Shown: positions 44,645-53,443 of the stretch, piece by piece | Layout of the letters: every line of letters starts with the position of its first letter | Position numbering within the stretch: position 1 is the first letter of the stretch | Assembly: GCF_036226605.1 (NCBI RefSeq) | Contig: NZ_CP109000.1 | Span: 2,910,501-2,974,500 of the forward strand | Origin: Streptomyces sp. NBC_00704 | GTDB lineage: Bacteria; Actinomycetota; Actinomycetes; Streptomycetales; Streptomycetaceae | Direction of reading: 5' to 3' | Length of the DNA stretch: 64,000 bases | The notes under the pieces: model-generated | Databases searched by the model: none | Seen by the model: the letters and a program-made list of their open reading frames with translations, nothing else | Told to the model about the DNA's origin: nothing | Translations under genes and position numbers: made by a program

Positions 44645-46446
44645 CCCCCGCCGACGCCGTGGCCCACCTCTCCCCCGAGCACTGGGCGAAGGCCAACCGC
44701 CTGCTGGTGCGCAAGGCCCTCGCCGAGTTCGCCCACGAGCGGCTCGTCACGCCCGAGGCGCTCGACACGCACGCGGGGCACGGCACGCCGGACGGGAGCG
44801 AGGGCCGGTACGTCGTCCGCAGCGACGACGCGCTGACGTCCTACCGCTTCACCGCCGTCCGCCGCGCCCTCGACCACTGGCAGATCGACGCCGGCTCGAT
44901 CACCCGCACCCGCGACGGGGCCGAACTGCCCCTCGAGGCGCTGGACTTCTTCGTCGAGCTGAGGAAGACCCTGGGGCTGAGCGACGAGATCCTGCCGGTC
45001 TACCTGGAGGAGATCTCCTCCACCCTCTCCAGCACCTGCTACAAGCTCACCAAGCCCGAGGTCACCTCGGCGGAACTGGTCCGCGGCGGCTTCCAGGCCA
45101 TCGAGACCGGCATGACCGAGGGCCACCCCTGCTTCGTCGCCAACAACGGGCGGCTCGGCTTCGGCGTCCACGAGTACCTGTCGTACGCGCCGGAGACGGC
45201 GAGCCCGGTGCGGCTGGTGTGGCTGGCCGCGCACCGTTCGCGGGCCGCGTTCACGGCCGGGGCGGGCATCGCCTACGAGTCCTTCGTGCGCGAGGAGCTG
45301 GGCGACGCGACCGTCGACCGGTTCGACGCGGTCCTGCGCGGGCGCGGCCTGGACCCGGCCGACTACCTCCTCGTCCCCGTCCACCCCTGGCAGTGGTGGA
45401 ACAAGCTCGCCGTCACCTTCGCGGCCGAGATCGCCCGTCAGAACCTGGTGTGCCTGGGCGAGGGCGACGACGAGTACCTGGCGCAGCAAAGCATCCGCAC
45501 CTTCTTCAACCGCACCCACCCCGAGAAGCACTACGTCAAGACGGCCCTGTCCGTGCTCAACATGGGGTTCATGCGCGGTCTGTCGGCCGCCTACATGGAG
45601 GCCACCCCGGCCATCAACGACTGGCTGGCCCGGCTCATCGACAACGACCCGGTGCTGAAGTCGACCGGGCTGTCGATCATCCGCGAGCGGGCCGCCGTCG
45701 GCTACCGGCACCTGGAGTACGAGGCCGCGACGGACCGCCACTCGCCGTACCGCAAGATGCTCGCGGCGCTGTGGCGGGAGAGCCCGGTGCCGTCGCTGCG
45801 GGAGGGCGAGTCGCTCGCGACGATGGCCTCCCTGATCCATGTGGACCACGAGGGCCGGTCGGTGGCCGGCGCCCTGATCGAGCGCTCCGGCCTGGCCCCG
45901 GCCGACTGGCTGCGCGCCTACCTCCAGGCGTACTACACGCCCCTGCTGCACAGCTTCTACGCCTACGACCTGGTGTTCATGCCGCACGGCGAGAACACGA
46001 TCCTGGTCCTGAAGGACGGCGTCGTGCGGCGGGCCGTCTACAAGGACATCGCCGAGGAGATCGCCGTCATGGACCCGGACGCGGTGCTGCCGCCCGAGGT
46101 CCGGCGCATCCGCGTCGACGTGCCCGAGGACACGAAGCTCCTGTCGATCTTCACGGACGTCTTCGACTGCTTCTTCCGCTTCCTCGCCGCCGCTCTCGCC
46201 GCCGAGGGGATCCTGGCGGAGGACGGCTTCTGGCGCACGGTCGCCGAGGTCACCCGCGCCTACCAGGAGGCCAACCCCGAACTGGCCGACCGGTTCAGCC
46301 GGTACGACCTGTTCGCCCCCGAGTTCGCCCTGTCCTGCCTCAACCGCCTCCAGCTGCGCGACAACCGGCAGATGGTGGACCTGGCCGACCCCTCGGGCGC
46401 CCTCCAGCTGGTCGGCGCCCTGCGCAACCCCGTCGCGGCGTTCTGA
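44641..46446 (+). CDS. desD: NRPS-independent siderophore synthetase (desferrioxamine assembly)
   Basis: This encodes 601 residues from an ATG in an ATGA overlap. It is an IucA/IucC-family NIS synthetase of normal length. Active-site segments are GHPCFVANNGRLGFG, VPVHPWQWWNKLAV, QSIRTFFNRTHPEKHYVKTA and HGENTILVLKDGVVRRAVYK. It uses ATP to oligomerise and cyclise hydroxysuccinylcadaverine into desferrioxamine E or B type siderophores. It ends the iron-regulated operon and is followed by a terminator hairpin. Confidence 0.95.
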   Translation: MTPADAVAHLSPEHWAKANRLLVRKALAEFAHERLVTPEALDTHAGHGTPDGSEGRYVVRSDDALTSYRFTAVRRALDHWQIDAGSITRTRDGAELPLEALDFFVELRKTLGLSDEILPVYLEEISSTLSSTCYKLTKPEVTSAELVRGGFQAIETGMTEGHPCFVANNGRLGFGVHEYLSYAPETASPVRLVWLAAHRSRAAFTAGAGIAYESFVREELGDATVDRFDAVLRGRGLDPADYLLVPVHPWQWWNKLAVTFAAEIARQNLVCLGEGDDEYLAQQSIRTFFNRTHPEKHYVKTALSVLNMGFMRGLSAAYMEATPAINDWLARLIDNDPVLKSTGLSIIRERAAVGYRHLEYEAATDRHSPYRKMLAALWRESPVPSLREGESLATMASLIHVDHEGRSVAGALIERSGLAPADWLRAYLQAYYTPLLHSFYAYDLVFMPHGENTILVLKDGVVRRAVYKDIAEEIAVMDPDAVLPPEVRRIRVDVPEDTKLLSIFTDVFDCFFRFLAAALAAEGILAEDGFWRTVAEVTRAYQEANPELADRFSRYDLFAPEFALSCLNRLQLRDNRQMVDLADPSGALQLVGALRNPVAAF

Positions 46447-46453
46447 CCGGCCC

Positions 46454-46490
46454 GGCGGGCTCCGCGGGACGGTCCCCGCCGGAGCCCGCC
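46454..46490 (+). terminator. Terminator of the desABCD operon
   Basis: GGCGGGCTCC (46454-46463) pairs perfectly with GGAGCCCGCC (46481-46490), with further internal GCGGG/CCCGC pairing, 8 bp after the desD stop. Confidence 0.85.
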
Positions 46491-46544
46491 GCCGTGCCGG
46501 CCGGCCGCCGTGTGTCCGCACCGGGGCGGTGGAACAATCCCCGC

Positions 46545-47423
46545 ATGGCGGAAATCCTGCAGAAGGACGGCACGTGGATCTTCGACGGCGACGCCCTGCG
46601 GCTGACGCCGGGACGGGACAGGAACGTCGGCCTGCTCCGCCGGGAGCTGGGTGAACTCGTCGTTCCGCTGCGGGCGTTGGCGGGCGTGTCGTTCGAGCAG
46701 GGCAAGCGGGCCGGGCGGCTCAGGCTGCGGCTGCGCGACGGCGCGGATCCGCTGCTCCAGGCGACCGGCGGCAGGCTGGCCGAGCCGCACGACCCGTACC
46801 AGCTGCTCGTCGAGTCCGACCGGTACGGCGTCGCCGAGTACCTCGTGGACGAGGTGCGCCGCGCGCTGCTGCTGGACGGGGTCCCGTCCGACCCGGTGGA
46901 CGCCTATCTGCTGCCGGGCCCGCCGGTGCCCCTGTCCGTGTCCGCCGGGGACGGCACCGCGAGCTTCGACGGCGAGACCGTACGGCTGGAGTGGAACTGG
47001 AAGACGGAGGAGGCCAAGTCGTCCGCCGGGCCGCGCGCGCTGCCGCTCGCGGACATCGAGGGCGTGGAGTGGCAGCCCGCGGTGGGGCTGGAGAACGGCG
47101 CCCTGCGGTTCCGGTCGCGGCACACGTCCGCCACGGCCCCGCCGAAGTACGACCCGAACGCGGTGGAACTGTGGGGCTTTCGCAGGGATCCGCTGATGGC
47201 CCTGGTCGCGGCGGCCGTGCAGGCACGGCTCCCGCATCCGGGCGCGAGCACGGCGATCTCGGCGGCGGACGCCGTACGTCCGCTGCTGCCGGCTCCCGCG
47301 GCCGAGGGCGACCACGACGCGCTGCTGCGCCGGCTGCGCCAGCTGGGCGACCTGCACCGTGACGGCGTGCTGACGGACGACGAGTTCGCCCTGGCCAAGC
47401 AGGCGGTCCTCAAGCGCCTGTAG
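46545..47423 (+). CDS. DUF4429 domain protein with C-terminal SHOCT domain
   Basis: This encodes 292 residues. Two DUF4429-like beta modules start at DGTWIFDGDALRLTPG and at GDGTASFDGETVRLEWNW. They resemble PH-like membrane-associated domains. The last 30 residues (LLRRLRQLGDLHRDGVLTDD then EFALAKQAVL) are a SHOCT oligomerisation motif. No transmembrane segment is visible. The function is unknown. Such proteins are frequent in Streptomyces and may bind membranes or stress complexes. It is convergent with the next gene, with only 43 bp between. Confidence 0.85.
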   Translation: MAEILQKDGTWIFDGDALRLTPGRDRNVGLLRRELGELVVPLRALAGVSFEQGKRAGRLRLRLRDGADPLLQATGGRLAEPHDPYQLLVESDRYGVAEYLVDEVRRALLLDGVPSDPVDAYLLPGPPVPLSVSAGDGTASFDGETVRLEWNWKTEEAKSSAGPRALPLADIEGVEWQPAVGLENGALRFRSRHTSATAPPKYDPNAVELWGFRRDPLMALVAAAVQARLPHPGASTAISAADAVRPLLPAPAAEGDHDALLRRLRQLGDLHRDGVLTDDEFALAKQAVLKRL

Positions 47424-47466
47424 AGCGGGCGAGGACCGCCTGCCGCCGGAGTCGGCCCGGTGCGGG

Positions 47467-49044
47467 CTACTTCGCCCTGCGGGCCACCGTGAAGTGGTCG
47501 ATGCGGTCGCCGGTCTCCGCGATGCCCTGGACCTTCAGGGTCGTGTAGTGGCCCCTGGGCGCGGGAGCGACGTCCACGCGCAGGAACGAGTAGTTCAGGT
47601 AGCGCACGCGCGACCAGGTGACGGTCTCGTCCTTCCTGCCGTCCTTCAGGTTGACGAACGAGGCCACCGACTCGGCCTCGTTCTCGTGGCCCTCGTAGGA
47701 GTCCGGGGCGGAGAACGCGTACAGGCTGCGGCCGGCCGCGCCCGCCGTCACGTAGACGACGCCCTCGGTCTCGGGGTAGGCCGTGCCGCCGATCGGGAGC
47801 TTCTTGGCGACCGCGCCTCCCCTGATGACGTCGGTGCGCTCGTACTGGTGGTTGTGCCCGTTGATGACGAGGTCCACCCGGTACTCGTCGAACAGCGGCA
47901 CCCACTCCTGACGCACGCCGCCCTCCGAGGCGTGCGCGGTGGAGGTGCAGTAGGCGCAGTGGTGGAAGAACACCACGACGAAGTCGATGTCCTTCGAGGC
48001 GCGGAACGCCCTCAGCCGCGCCTCCAGCCACCTGGTCTGGGTTCCGCCGGAGATGCCGAGGTTCGCGGGGATCTCGAAGGAGACGTCGTTGGGGTCCAGC
48101 GAGATGACCGCCGTGTTGCCGTGGACGAAGGAGTAGACGCCCGGCAGGTTCTTCTTGTCGGGGCCGTTGCCGGGGAGGTTCCAGCGGGCCTCCTCGCCGC
48201 CGTAGCCGTTGGGCGAGTACCAGGCCTCCATGTCGTGGTTGCCGTACGACACCATCCACGGCACCGACTTGGAGACGGACTCGGTCTGGGCGAGGAACTG
48301 GTCCCAGGTGCGCGCGTCGAAGACGGTGTCGGAGGTCTTGCCCTGCCCGGCCGGGTCGCCGTAGGCGATGTCACCGGCGTGCAGGTGGAAGGCCGGGTTC
48401 TGGCCGAGGATCAGGCTGTCGTTGGCCAGCGCGTGGTAGCTGACGCCCTGGTCGCCGAAGGCCGTGAAGGTGAAGGGGGCCTTGTGGGCGGGCGCCGTGG
48501 TGAAGGTGCCGAGGGTGCCCAGCAGGTGCGGGGCGGCCGGGTCGAAGCCCGTGTGCCCGACGCCGTAGTAGTACGTCCTGCCCGGCTTGAGGCGGGTCAG
48601 CTCGGCGTGCACGTAGTACTGGGTGTGGTCGCCGCTCGCGCCGACGCCGGCCGGGGTGTGGAGGGTGCGCACCTCCGCCTCGATCTTGCGGGAGAGGTCC
48701 CAGGGGTGGGCGCCGATGCGGATGAACGGCTTCTTCACCGCGACGGGCACCTGCCAGGAGACGGTCATCTCGGTGCGCGGGTCGTCGCCGTAGGCGAGGT
48801 GGCGGCCGAAGGGGGCGACGAGGGCGCCGTCGACGGGCTCGGTGTGCGAGAGCGGCTGGGTGCGGGCGGCGGTCTGTGCCGTGGCGCCCGTCACGAACGC
48901 GCCACCGGTGACGGCGCCCAGCGTGACCGCGCCGCCTCTGATCATCGTGCGCCGGGAGAACCTGGTGCGCAGGTACTCGTGCTGCTCGGCCATGCTCATG
49001 CGGTCGGCGAGCCGCTCGGGTACGCCCATGCGAGGAGTGTCCAT
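47467..49044 (-). CDS. Tat-exported purple-acid-phosphatase-like metallophosphoesterase
   Basis: This encodes 525 residues from ATG 49044; an alternative ATG is at 49029. The long N-region contains a Tat motif, RFSRRTMIRGGAVTLGAV. A fibronectin-III-like purple acid phosphatase N-domain (MTVSWQVP, LKPGRTYYYGVG) follows, then the calcineurin-like core: AFGDQG, LHAGDIAYGDP, VSYGNHDME, FFHHCAYCTS and INGHNHQYER. All metal-ligand Asp, Asn and His positions are in place. It probably releases phosphate from organic esters outside the cell. A long intergenic region precedes it, and no clear PHO box was found. Confidence 0.88.
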   Translation of the reverse strand: MDTPRMGVPERLADRMSMAEQHEYLRTRFSRRTMIRGGAVTLGAVTGGAFVTGATAQTAARTQPLSHTEPVDGALVAPFGRHLAYGDDPRTEMTVSWQVPVAVKKPFIRIGAHPWDLSRKIEAEVRTLHTPAGVGASGDHTQYYVHAELTRLKPGRTYYYGVGHTGFDPAAPHLLGTLGTFTTAPAHKAPFTFTAFGDQGVSYHALANDSLILGQNPAFHLHAGDIAYGDPAGQGKTSDTVFDARTWDQFLAQTESVSKSVPWMVSYGNHDMEAWYSPNGYGGEEARWNLPGNGPDKKNLPGVYSFVHGNTAVISLDPNDVSFEIPANLGISGGTQTRWLEARLRAFRASKDIDFVVVFFHHCAYCTSTAHASEGGVRQEWVPLFDEYRVDLVINGHNHQYERTDVIRGGAVAKKLPIGGTAYPETEGVVYVTAGAAGRSLYAFSAPDSYEGHENEAESVASFVNLKDGRKDETVTWSRVRYLNYSFLRVDVAPAPRGHYTTLKVQGIAETGDRIDHFTVARRAK

Positions 49045-49215
49045 GGCGTCTGAAACTCGTCGTCTCCGGCGACGGCCCGCAAGACGCCGGATGGACGGTT
49101 CACGAACAGCGGCCCATAACACATTCAATGTTCCGCCAAGGCCGCTTAACAGCCGCCTGCCCGAAATCGGGCACGTTTCTTGCGAAACCGGCTCGCGTAC
49201 CCCAGGATCTACCGG

Positions 49216-49473
49216 GTGCACGAGGAACTTGTCGATCACCTGACGCGCTCCACCCCCCTCCAGCGGGGCGAGGCGCTGCGGGTGATCCAGGACGTGCTCG
49301 CCTACTTCGACGAGACGACCGAGGACTACGTCCGTCGCCGCCACCGCGAGCTCCAGGCCCAGGGCCTGGTGAACGCGGAGATCTTCGAACGGATCGAGGC
49401 GGACCTGAAATACCGTGCGGTGGCGCCGCCCGAGCTGACGCTCAGGCAACTGCGGCGCATCGTCTACGGCTGA
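49216..49473 (+). CDS. Small conserved protein upstream of glmS
   Basis: This encodes 85 residues from the GTG at 49216 (VHEELVDHLTRSTPLQRGEA). The frame is open 12 codons further to 49180, but the shorter form matches the N-terminus I recall for relatives. It is highly charged and helical: DVLAYFDETTEDYVRRRHRE then IFERIEADLKYRAVAPPELT, with no Cys or membrane segment. It sits 24 bp before glmS and is probably co-transcribed, suggesting a role around amino-sugar or wall metabolism. The function is unknown. Confidence 0.75.
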   Translation: MHEELVDHLTRSTPLQRGEALRVIQDVLAYFDETTEDYVRRRHRELQAQGLVNAEIFERIEADLKYRAVAPPELTLRQLRRIVYG

Positions 49474-49497
49474 ACCGAAGCTTGGGGATACGTATAC

Positions 49498-51315
49498 ATG
49501 TGCGGAATCGTCGGATACATCGGGAAGCGTGACGTCGCTCCCCTGCTCCTGGAGGGCCTTCAGCGCCTGGAGTACCGCGGCTACGACTCGGCCGGCATAG
49601 TCGTCACCTCGCCCAAGACGGCCGGCCTGAAGATGGTCAAGGCCAAGGGCCGGGTGCGCGACCTGGAGGCCAAGGTCCCGGCCCGCTTCAAGGGCACGAC
49701 CGGCATCGCCCACACCCGCTGGGCCACCCACGGCGCCCCCTCCGACGTGAACGCCCACCCGCACATGTCGGCCGACCTCAAGGTCGCCGTCGTCCACAAC
49801 GGCATCATCGACAACGCCTCCGACCTGCGCAAGAAGCTCGAAGCGGACGGCGTCGAGTTCCTCTCCGAGACGGACACCGAGGTCCTCGTCCACCTCGTCG
49901 CCCGCGCCCAGGCCGACAAGCTCGAGGACAAGGTGCGCGAGGCGCTGCGCGTCGTCGAGGGCACCTACGGCATCGCCGTGATGCACGCCGACTTCTCCGA
50001 CCGCATCGTCGTCGCCCGCAACGGCTCCCCGGTCGTCCTCGGCATCGGCGAGAAGGAGATGTTCGTCGCCTCGGACATCGCCGCGCTCGTCGCCCACACC
50101 CGCCAGATAGTCACCCTCGACGACGGCGAGATGGCCACCCTCAAGGCGGACGACTTCCGCACGTACACCACCGAGGGCACCCGCACCACCGCCGAGCCGA
50201 CGACCGTGGAGTGGGAGGCCGCCTCCTACGACATGGGCGGCCACGACACCTACATGCACAAGGAGATCCACGAGCAGGCCGACGCCGTGGACCGCGTGCT
50301 GCGCGGCCGCATCGACGACCGCTTCTCCACCGTGCACCTCGGCGGCCTCAACCTGGACGCCCGCGAGGCGCGCCAGATCCGCCGCGTCAAGATCCTCGGC
50401 TGCGGCACGTCGTACCACGCGGGCATGATCGGCGCCCAGATGATCGAGGAGCTGGCCCGCATCCCTGCGGACGCCGAGCCCGCGTCCGAGTTCCGCTACC
50501 GCAACGCGGTCGTGGACCCCGACACGCTGTACATCGCCGTCTCGCAGTCCGGTGAGACGTACGACGTGCTGGCGGCCGTCCAGGAGCTGAAGCGCAAGGG
50601 CGCGCGGGTGCTGGGCGTGGTCAACGTGGTCGGCTCGGCGATCGCCCGCGAGGCGGACGGCGGCGTCTACGTGCACGCCGGCCCCGAGGTCTGCGTCGTG
50701 TCCACCAAGTGCTTCACCAACACGACGGTGGCCTTCGCGCTGCTCGCGCTGCACCTGGGCCGCACCCGCGACCTCTCGGTGCGCGACGGCAAGCGGATCA
50801 TCGAGGGCCTGCGCAAGCTGCCCGCCCAGATCGCCGAGATCATGGAGCAGGAGGCGGAGATCGAGAAGCTGGCCGAGGAGCTGGCCGAGGCCCGCTCGAT
50901 GCTCTTCATCGGCCGCGTCCGGGGCTACCCGGTCGCCCGCGAGGCCTCGCTGAAGCTCAAGGAGGTCTCGTACATCCACGCCGAGGCCTACCCGGCCTCC
51001 GAGCTGAAGCACGGTCCGCTGGCCCTCATCGAGCCCGCGCTCCCGACGGTCGCAATCGTCCCCGACGACGACCTGCTGGAGAAGAACCGCGCGGCCCTGG
51101 AGGAGATCAAGGCCCGCAGCGGGCGGATCGTCGCGGTCGCCCACCGCGAGCAGGAGAAGGCGGACCGGACGATCGTCGTCCCCAAGAACGAGGACGAGCT
51201 CGACCCGATCCTCATGGGCATCCCGCTCCAGCTCCTCGCCTACTACACGGCGAAGGCGCTGGGCCGTGACATCGACAAGCCGCGCAACCTGGCGAAGTCC
51301 GTCACCGTCGAGTAG
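49498..51315 (+). CDS. glmS: Glutamine-fructose-6-phosphate aminotransferase (isomerizing)
   Basis: This encodes 605 residues, the standard GlmS length. After Met removal Cys2 (MCGIVGYIGKRD) is the N-terminal nucleophile of the glutaminase domain, and HTRWATHGAPSDVNAHPH is the glutamine loop. Two SIS domains follow: CGTSYHAGMIGAQMIEE with SQSGETYDVLAAVQ, and GRVRGYPVAREASLKLKEVS. The C-terminus ends DKPRNLAKSVTVE as in authentic GlmS. It makes glucosamine-6-phosphate for peptidoglycan. The ribosome-binding site GGGGA precedes it. Streptomyces often carry two glmS genes, so this may be the second. Confidence 0.95.
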   Translation: MCGIVGYIGKRDVAPLLLEGLQRLEYRGYDSAGIVVTSPKTAGLKMVKAKGRVRDLEAKVPARFKGTTGIAHTRWATHGAPSDVNAHPHMSADLKVAVVHNGIIDNASDLRKKLEADGVEFLSETDTEVLVHLVARAQADKLEDKVREALRVVEGTYGIAVMHADFSDRIVVARNGSPVVLGIGEKEMFVASDIAALVAHTRQIVTLDDGEMATLKADDFRTYTTEGTRTTAEPTTVEWEAASYDMGGHDTYMHKEIHEQADAVDRVLRGRIDDRFSTVHLGGLNLDAREARQIRRVKILGCGTSYHAGMIGAQMIEELARIPADAEPASEFRYRNAVVDPDTLYIAVSQSGETYDVLAAVQELKRKGARVLGVVNVVGSAIAREADGGVYVHAGPEVCVVSTKCFTNTTVAFALLALHLGRTRDLSVRDGKRIIEGLRKLPAQIAEIMEQEAEIEKLAEELAEARSMLFIGRVRGYPVAREASLKLKEVSYIHAEAYPASELKHGPLALIEPALPTVAIVPDDDLLEKNRAALEEIKARSGRIVAVAHREQEKADRTIVVPKNEDELDPILMGIPLQLLAYYTAKALGRDIDKPRNLAKSVTVE

Positions 51316-51361
51316 TCGCCCGCCGGGGCGCGGGACGACCGCGCGGACCGGCGGACACGAA

Positions 51362-51398
51362 CGGGCCCCCTGTGCCGCCACCGCGCACAGGGGGCCCG
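51362..51398. terminator. glmS terminator, copy 1
   Basis: CGGGCCCCCTGTGC pairs perfectly over 14 bp with GCACAGGGGGCCCG around a CGCCACCGC loop. Confidence 0.9.
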
Positions 51399-51427
51399 CT
51401 CGGACCGCGCGGACCGGCGGACACGAA

Positions 51428-51464
51428 CGGGCCCCCTGTGCCGCCACCGCGCACAGGGGGCCCG
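51428..51464. terminator. glmS terminator, copy 2
   Basis: This hairpin is identical to the one 66 bp upstream. It stands between glmS and the convergent membrane-protein gene, so either copy can stop transcription from both sides. Confidence 0.9.
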
Positions 51465-51509
51465 CTCCATCCGCCGGGGCGGCCCGTCCCCCCGGCGCCG
51501 GCTGCCGGT

Positions 51510-52076
51510 TCAGCCCGCGGCCGTCACACCGGGACGGGCAGCACGCCGGGAGACCGTCGTGGGCCAGTGCGCCAGGGCCGCCGTCGCCGTGTACCAGGCG
51601 ACCGCGCCCGCCGCGACGGCGAACCAGCCGCCCGCCTTGGCGAGTCCGCCGCTGTCGGCGAACCGGGCGACGGCCGCCAGGACCAGGCCGACGCAGAACA
51701 ACCCGTGGGCCGCCTGGCCGAGTTGGTCGCCCCCGGCGAGGGTCAGGGAGAGGGCCACGAGGGCGAACAGGAGCAGGAAGAGCCCTGCCGCGTTGTCGGA
51801 GACCTGGGCGCCGGCGGAGACCGCCCAGGTGAACCAGAAGGCGCCGAGGACGGTGTGGGCGGTGCCGGCGGCCGCGTCCCCCTGGCGCAGGGCGAGCAGG
51901 CCGGCGAGGAAGAGCGCGACGCCGCCGACGTAGTGGGCGACGGCCACGGCGTCCGCGGCCGTCACGCCGTCGATGAGGTCGGTGTACCCCAGCCCGAAGG
52001 CCAGCAGGGTGACGCCGAGGGCGAGTCGGCCGGCGATCGTGGTGGTGCTGCTTCCCGCAGAGACGTCGTTGTCCAC
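51510..52076 (-). CDS. GPR1/FUN34/YaaH-like membrane protein
   Basis: This encodes 188 residues with six hydrophobic segments (for example LALGVTLLAFGLGYTDLI, AHYVGGVALFLAGLLAL and AAGLFLLLFALVALSLTLAG). Size and segment pattern match the SatP/YaaH acetate-succinate channel family, and TAHTVLGAFWFTWA resembles its conserved fourth segment. The N-terminal NPAPLGL motif of the family is not visible, so the assignment is to a divergent branch. It may move acetate or another small acid. An inverted TTGTG/CACAA repeat lies upstream. Confidence 0.75.
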   Translation of the reverse strand: MDNDVSAGSSTTTIAGRLALGVTLLAFGLGYTDLIDGVTAADAVAVAHYVGGVALFLAGLLALRQGDAAAGTAHTVLGAFWFTWAVSAGAQVSDNAAGLFLLLFALVALSLTLAGGDQLGQAAHGLFCVGLVLAAVARFADSGGLAKAGGWFAVAAGAVAWYTATAALAHWPTTVSRRAARPGVTAAG

Positions 52077-52102
52077 GGCAAGCTCCCTTCATGCCTGTGC
52101 AG

Positions 52103-52130
52103 TTGTGTGAGCGATATATGCCCTTCACAA
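52103..52130. promoter_or_regulatory. Inverted repeat upstream of the YaaH-like gene
   Basis: TTGTGTGA and TTCACAA half-sites flank a central GCGATATATGCCC. The half-sites resemble Rex or CRP sites, but the spacing is longer than either consensus, so the regulator is unassigned. Confidence 0.35.
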
Positions 52131-52233
52131 AGGCACAAACACCCCTACGCGCCAGTAGTTTCGCGCTGCACACACGGGGGATCCGGGGGCTCCCCGGCCT
52201 CATCCCGCCGGGGAGTGACGGGAGTTGCGGGAA

Positions 52234-52761
52234 TTACGGGATGACGATCACGGGGCGTTTGGCGCGCTTGGCGAGCCGCCCCGCGACGGAGCCGAAGATC
52301 CGGCCGACGAGACCGTGCGTGGAGCCGACGACGATCGCGTCGGCCTCGTACTCCCGCCCGACCTCTTCGAGCTCGTGACAGATGTCGCCGCCGCGCTCGA
52401 CGAGGATCCAGGGGACCTCGGCGAGGTAGTCCGCGCAAGCCAGCTCCAGACCGAGCACCTCGGTGCGGTGGTCGGGCACGTCGACGAAGACGGGCGGCTC
52501 GCAGCCCGCCCACACCGTGGTGGGCAGCCGGTTGGCGACATGGACGATGATCAGGCCCGATCCGGAGCGATGGGCCATGCCGATCGCGTACGCGAGGGCC
52601 CGCTCGCTCGACGTGGAGCCGTCGAAACCGACGACCACGCCGTGCTTGAAAGCGGGATCGCAGGAATGGCGTGCCTCTTCGGCCGCCAGGGGCTCGGCCG
52701 CCGTCGGGTCGGCGACGGGCCGCTTGCGGTCCGCGGGTTCGAAGAATTCGTGACCGGCCAT
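52234..52761 (-). CDS. Universal stress protein (UspA family)
   Basis: This encodes 175 residues from ATG 52761. A single Usp domain follows a 40-residue acidic N-terminal extension. GVVVGFDGSTSSERALAYAI begins the domain, and the ATP-binding loop GSTHGLVGRIFGSVAGRLA is the G-2x-G-9x-G(S/T) motif of ATP-binding members. The C-terminus ends RPVIVIP. It is probably induced by hypoxia or stationary phase. Its 5' region carries a perfect CCGTACCC/GGGTACGG palindrome. Confidence 0.92.
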   Translation of the reverse strand: MAGHEFFEPADRKRPVADPTAAEPLAAEEARHSCDPAFKHGVVVGFDGSTSSERALAYAIGMAHRSGSGLIIVHVANRLPTTVWAGCEPPVFVDVPDHRTEVLGLELACADYLAEVPWILVERGGDICHELEEVGREYEADAIVVGSTHGLVGRIFGSVAGRLAKRAKRPVIVIP

Positions 52762-53113
52762 GGCTGTCTCGGCGTATCGATCCTTGTACGGGTGGGACGG
52801 CGGTGAGCGGCGGAGCTGTCCGGGAATCCTCTTCCCAACCCCGTACCCCCAAGGGTACGGCGGCACGCCTCCAGGGCCCAGAGCCCGCACGCCCCCGGTG
52901 GGGGTTCCAGGGAGCATGCACGAGCGGACGCCCGTAACGCAATGGTTGCTGCCCCGTACAGGCGGTTTGCACGGACGCCCGCCGAGACCGGGCCCCCTCC
53001 GGCAGTGACCGACCGCGCGAAGGGGCGTTGAACCCCGTGAACCGCCGCCCCCGGCCGGGCCCCGCCGCACCGCGGCGCGGACCGAACCCGCCGCCCAGGA
53101 AGGAGTCCGCCCG
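52762..53113. other. Divergent intergenic region of the Usp and small membrane-protein genes
   Basis: No gene is seen in 352 bp. The notable element is CCGTACCC-ccaa-GGGTACGG (52841-52860), an 8-4-8 perfect palindrome about 80 bp upstream of the Usp gene. GGGAA-tcctc-TTCCC is at 52822-52836. AAGGAG near 53100 serves the plus-strand gene. Confidence 0.5.
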
Positions 53114-53443
53114 ATGCGCCCGCTCCCCCCCGCCCCCCGGCCCCGCCCCGGCGAGGACCGGACGACCGACCTGATCCGCTGGGCGGCCTTCAGCTGCGTC
53201 CTGGTCCCGGTGGTCCTGCTCGGCTACGGCGCCTCCCTCGCCGGGGCCGCCGGGACCGCCCTGGGCCTCGCCGCCGTCACGGCCGTCTGCCGGGTGCTGC
53301 TGCGCCGGTCCGAGCGGTGCGCGGCCCGACTGCTCGCCGACGAGCCCGCACCCGGGGCGCACCACCGGGGGCGCCACCAGCGCGCCGGAACGGGGCCGCG
53401 CCGCGGCGGTCGTCACTCCGGGGGAAACTCACCGGTCGGTTGA
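53114..53443 (+). CDS. Small membrane protein of unknown function
   Basis: This encodes 109 residues from ATG with GGAAGGAG 8 bp upstream. A Pro/Arg-rich N-terminus precedes two hydrophobic helices (LIRWAAFSCVLVPVVLLGYG and AGAAGTALGLAAVTAVCRVL). A basic, His- and Gly-rich tail follows (APGAHHRGRHQRAG). It stands alone between the Usp and adpA genes. I do not recognise a family, although small proteins of this shape next to adpA recur in Streptomyces as far as I recall. Confidence 0.7.
   Translation: MRPLPPAPRPRPGEDRTTDLIRWAAFSCVLVPVVLLGYGASLAGAAGTALGLAAVTAVCRVLLRRSERCAARLLADEPAPGAHHRGRHQRAGTGPRRGGRHSGGNSPVG

Larger units (their letters stand above)
51337..51468. repeat. 66-bp tandem duplication containing a terminator
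   Basis: GACCGCGCGGACCGGCGGAC begins at 51337 and again at 51403. The two 66-bp copies are almost identical, and each carries the full hairpin below. This is a recent-looking exact tandem duplication. Confidence 0.9.

Noticed and set aside
49096..49125. GTTCACG-like words resembling a PHO box before the metallophosphoesterase gene
   Set aside because: Only one imperfect half-repeat is present and it lacks the 11-bp direct-repeat spacing of PhoP sites.
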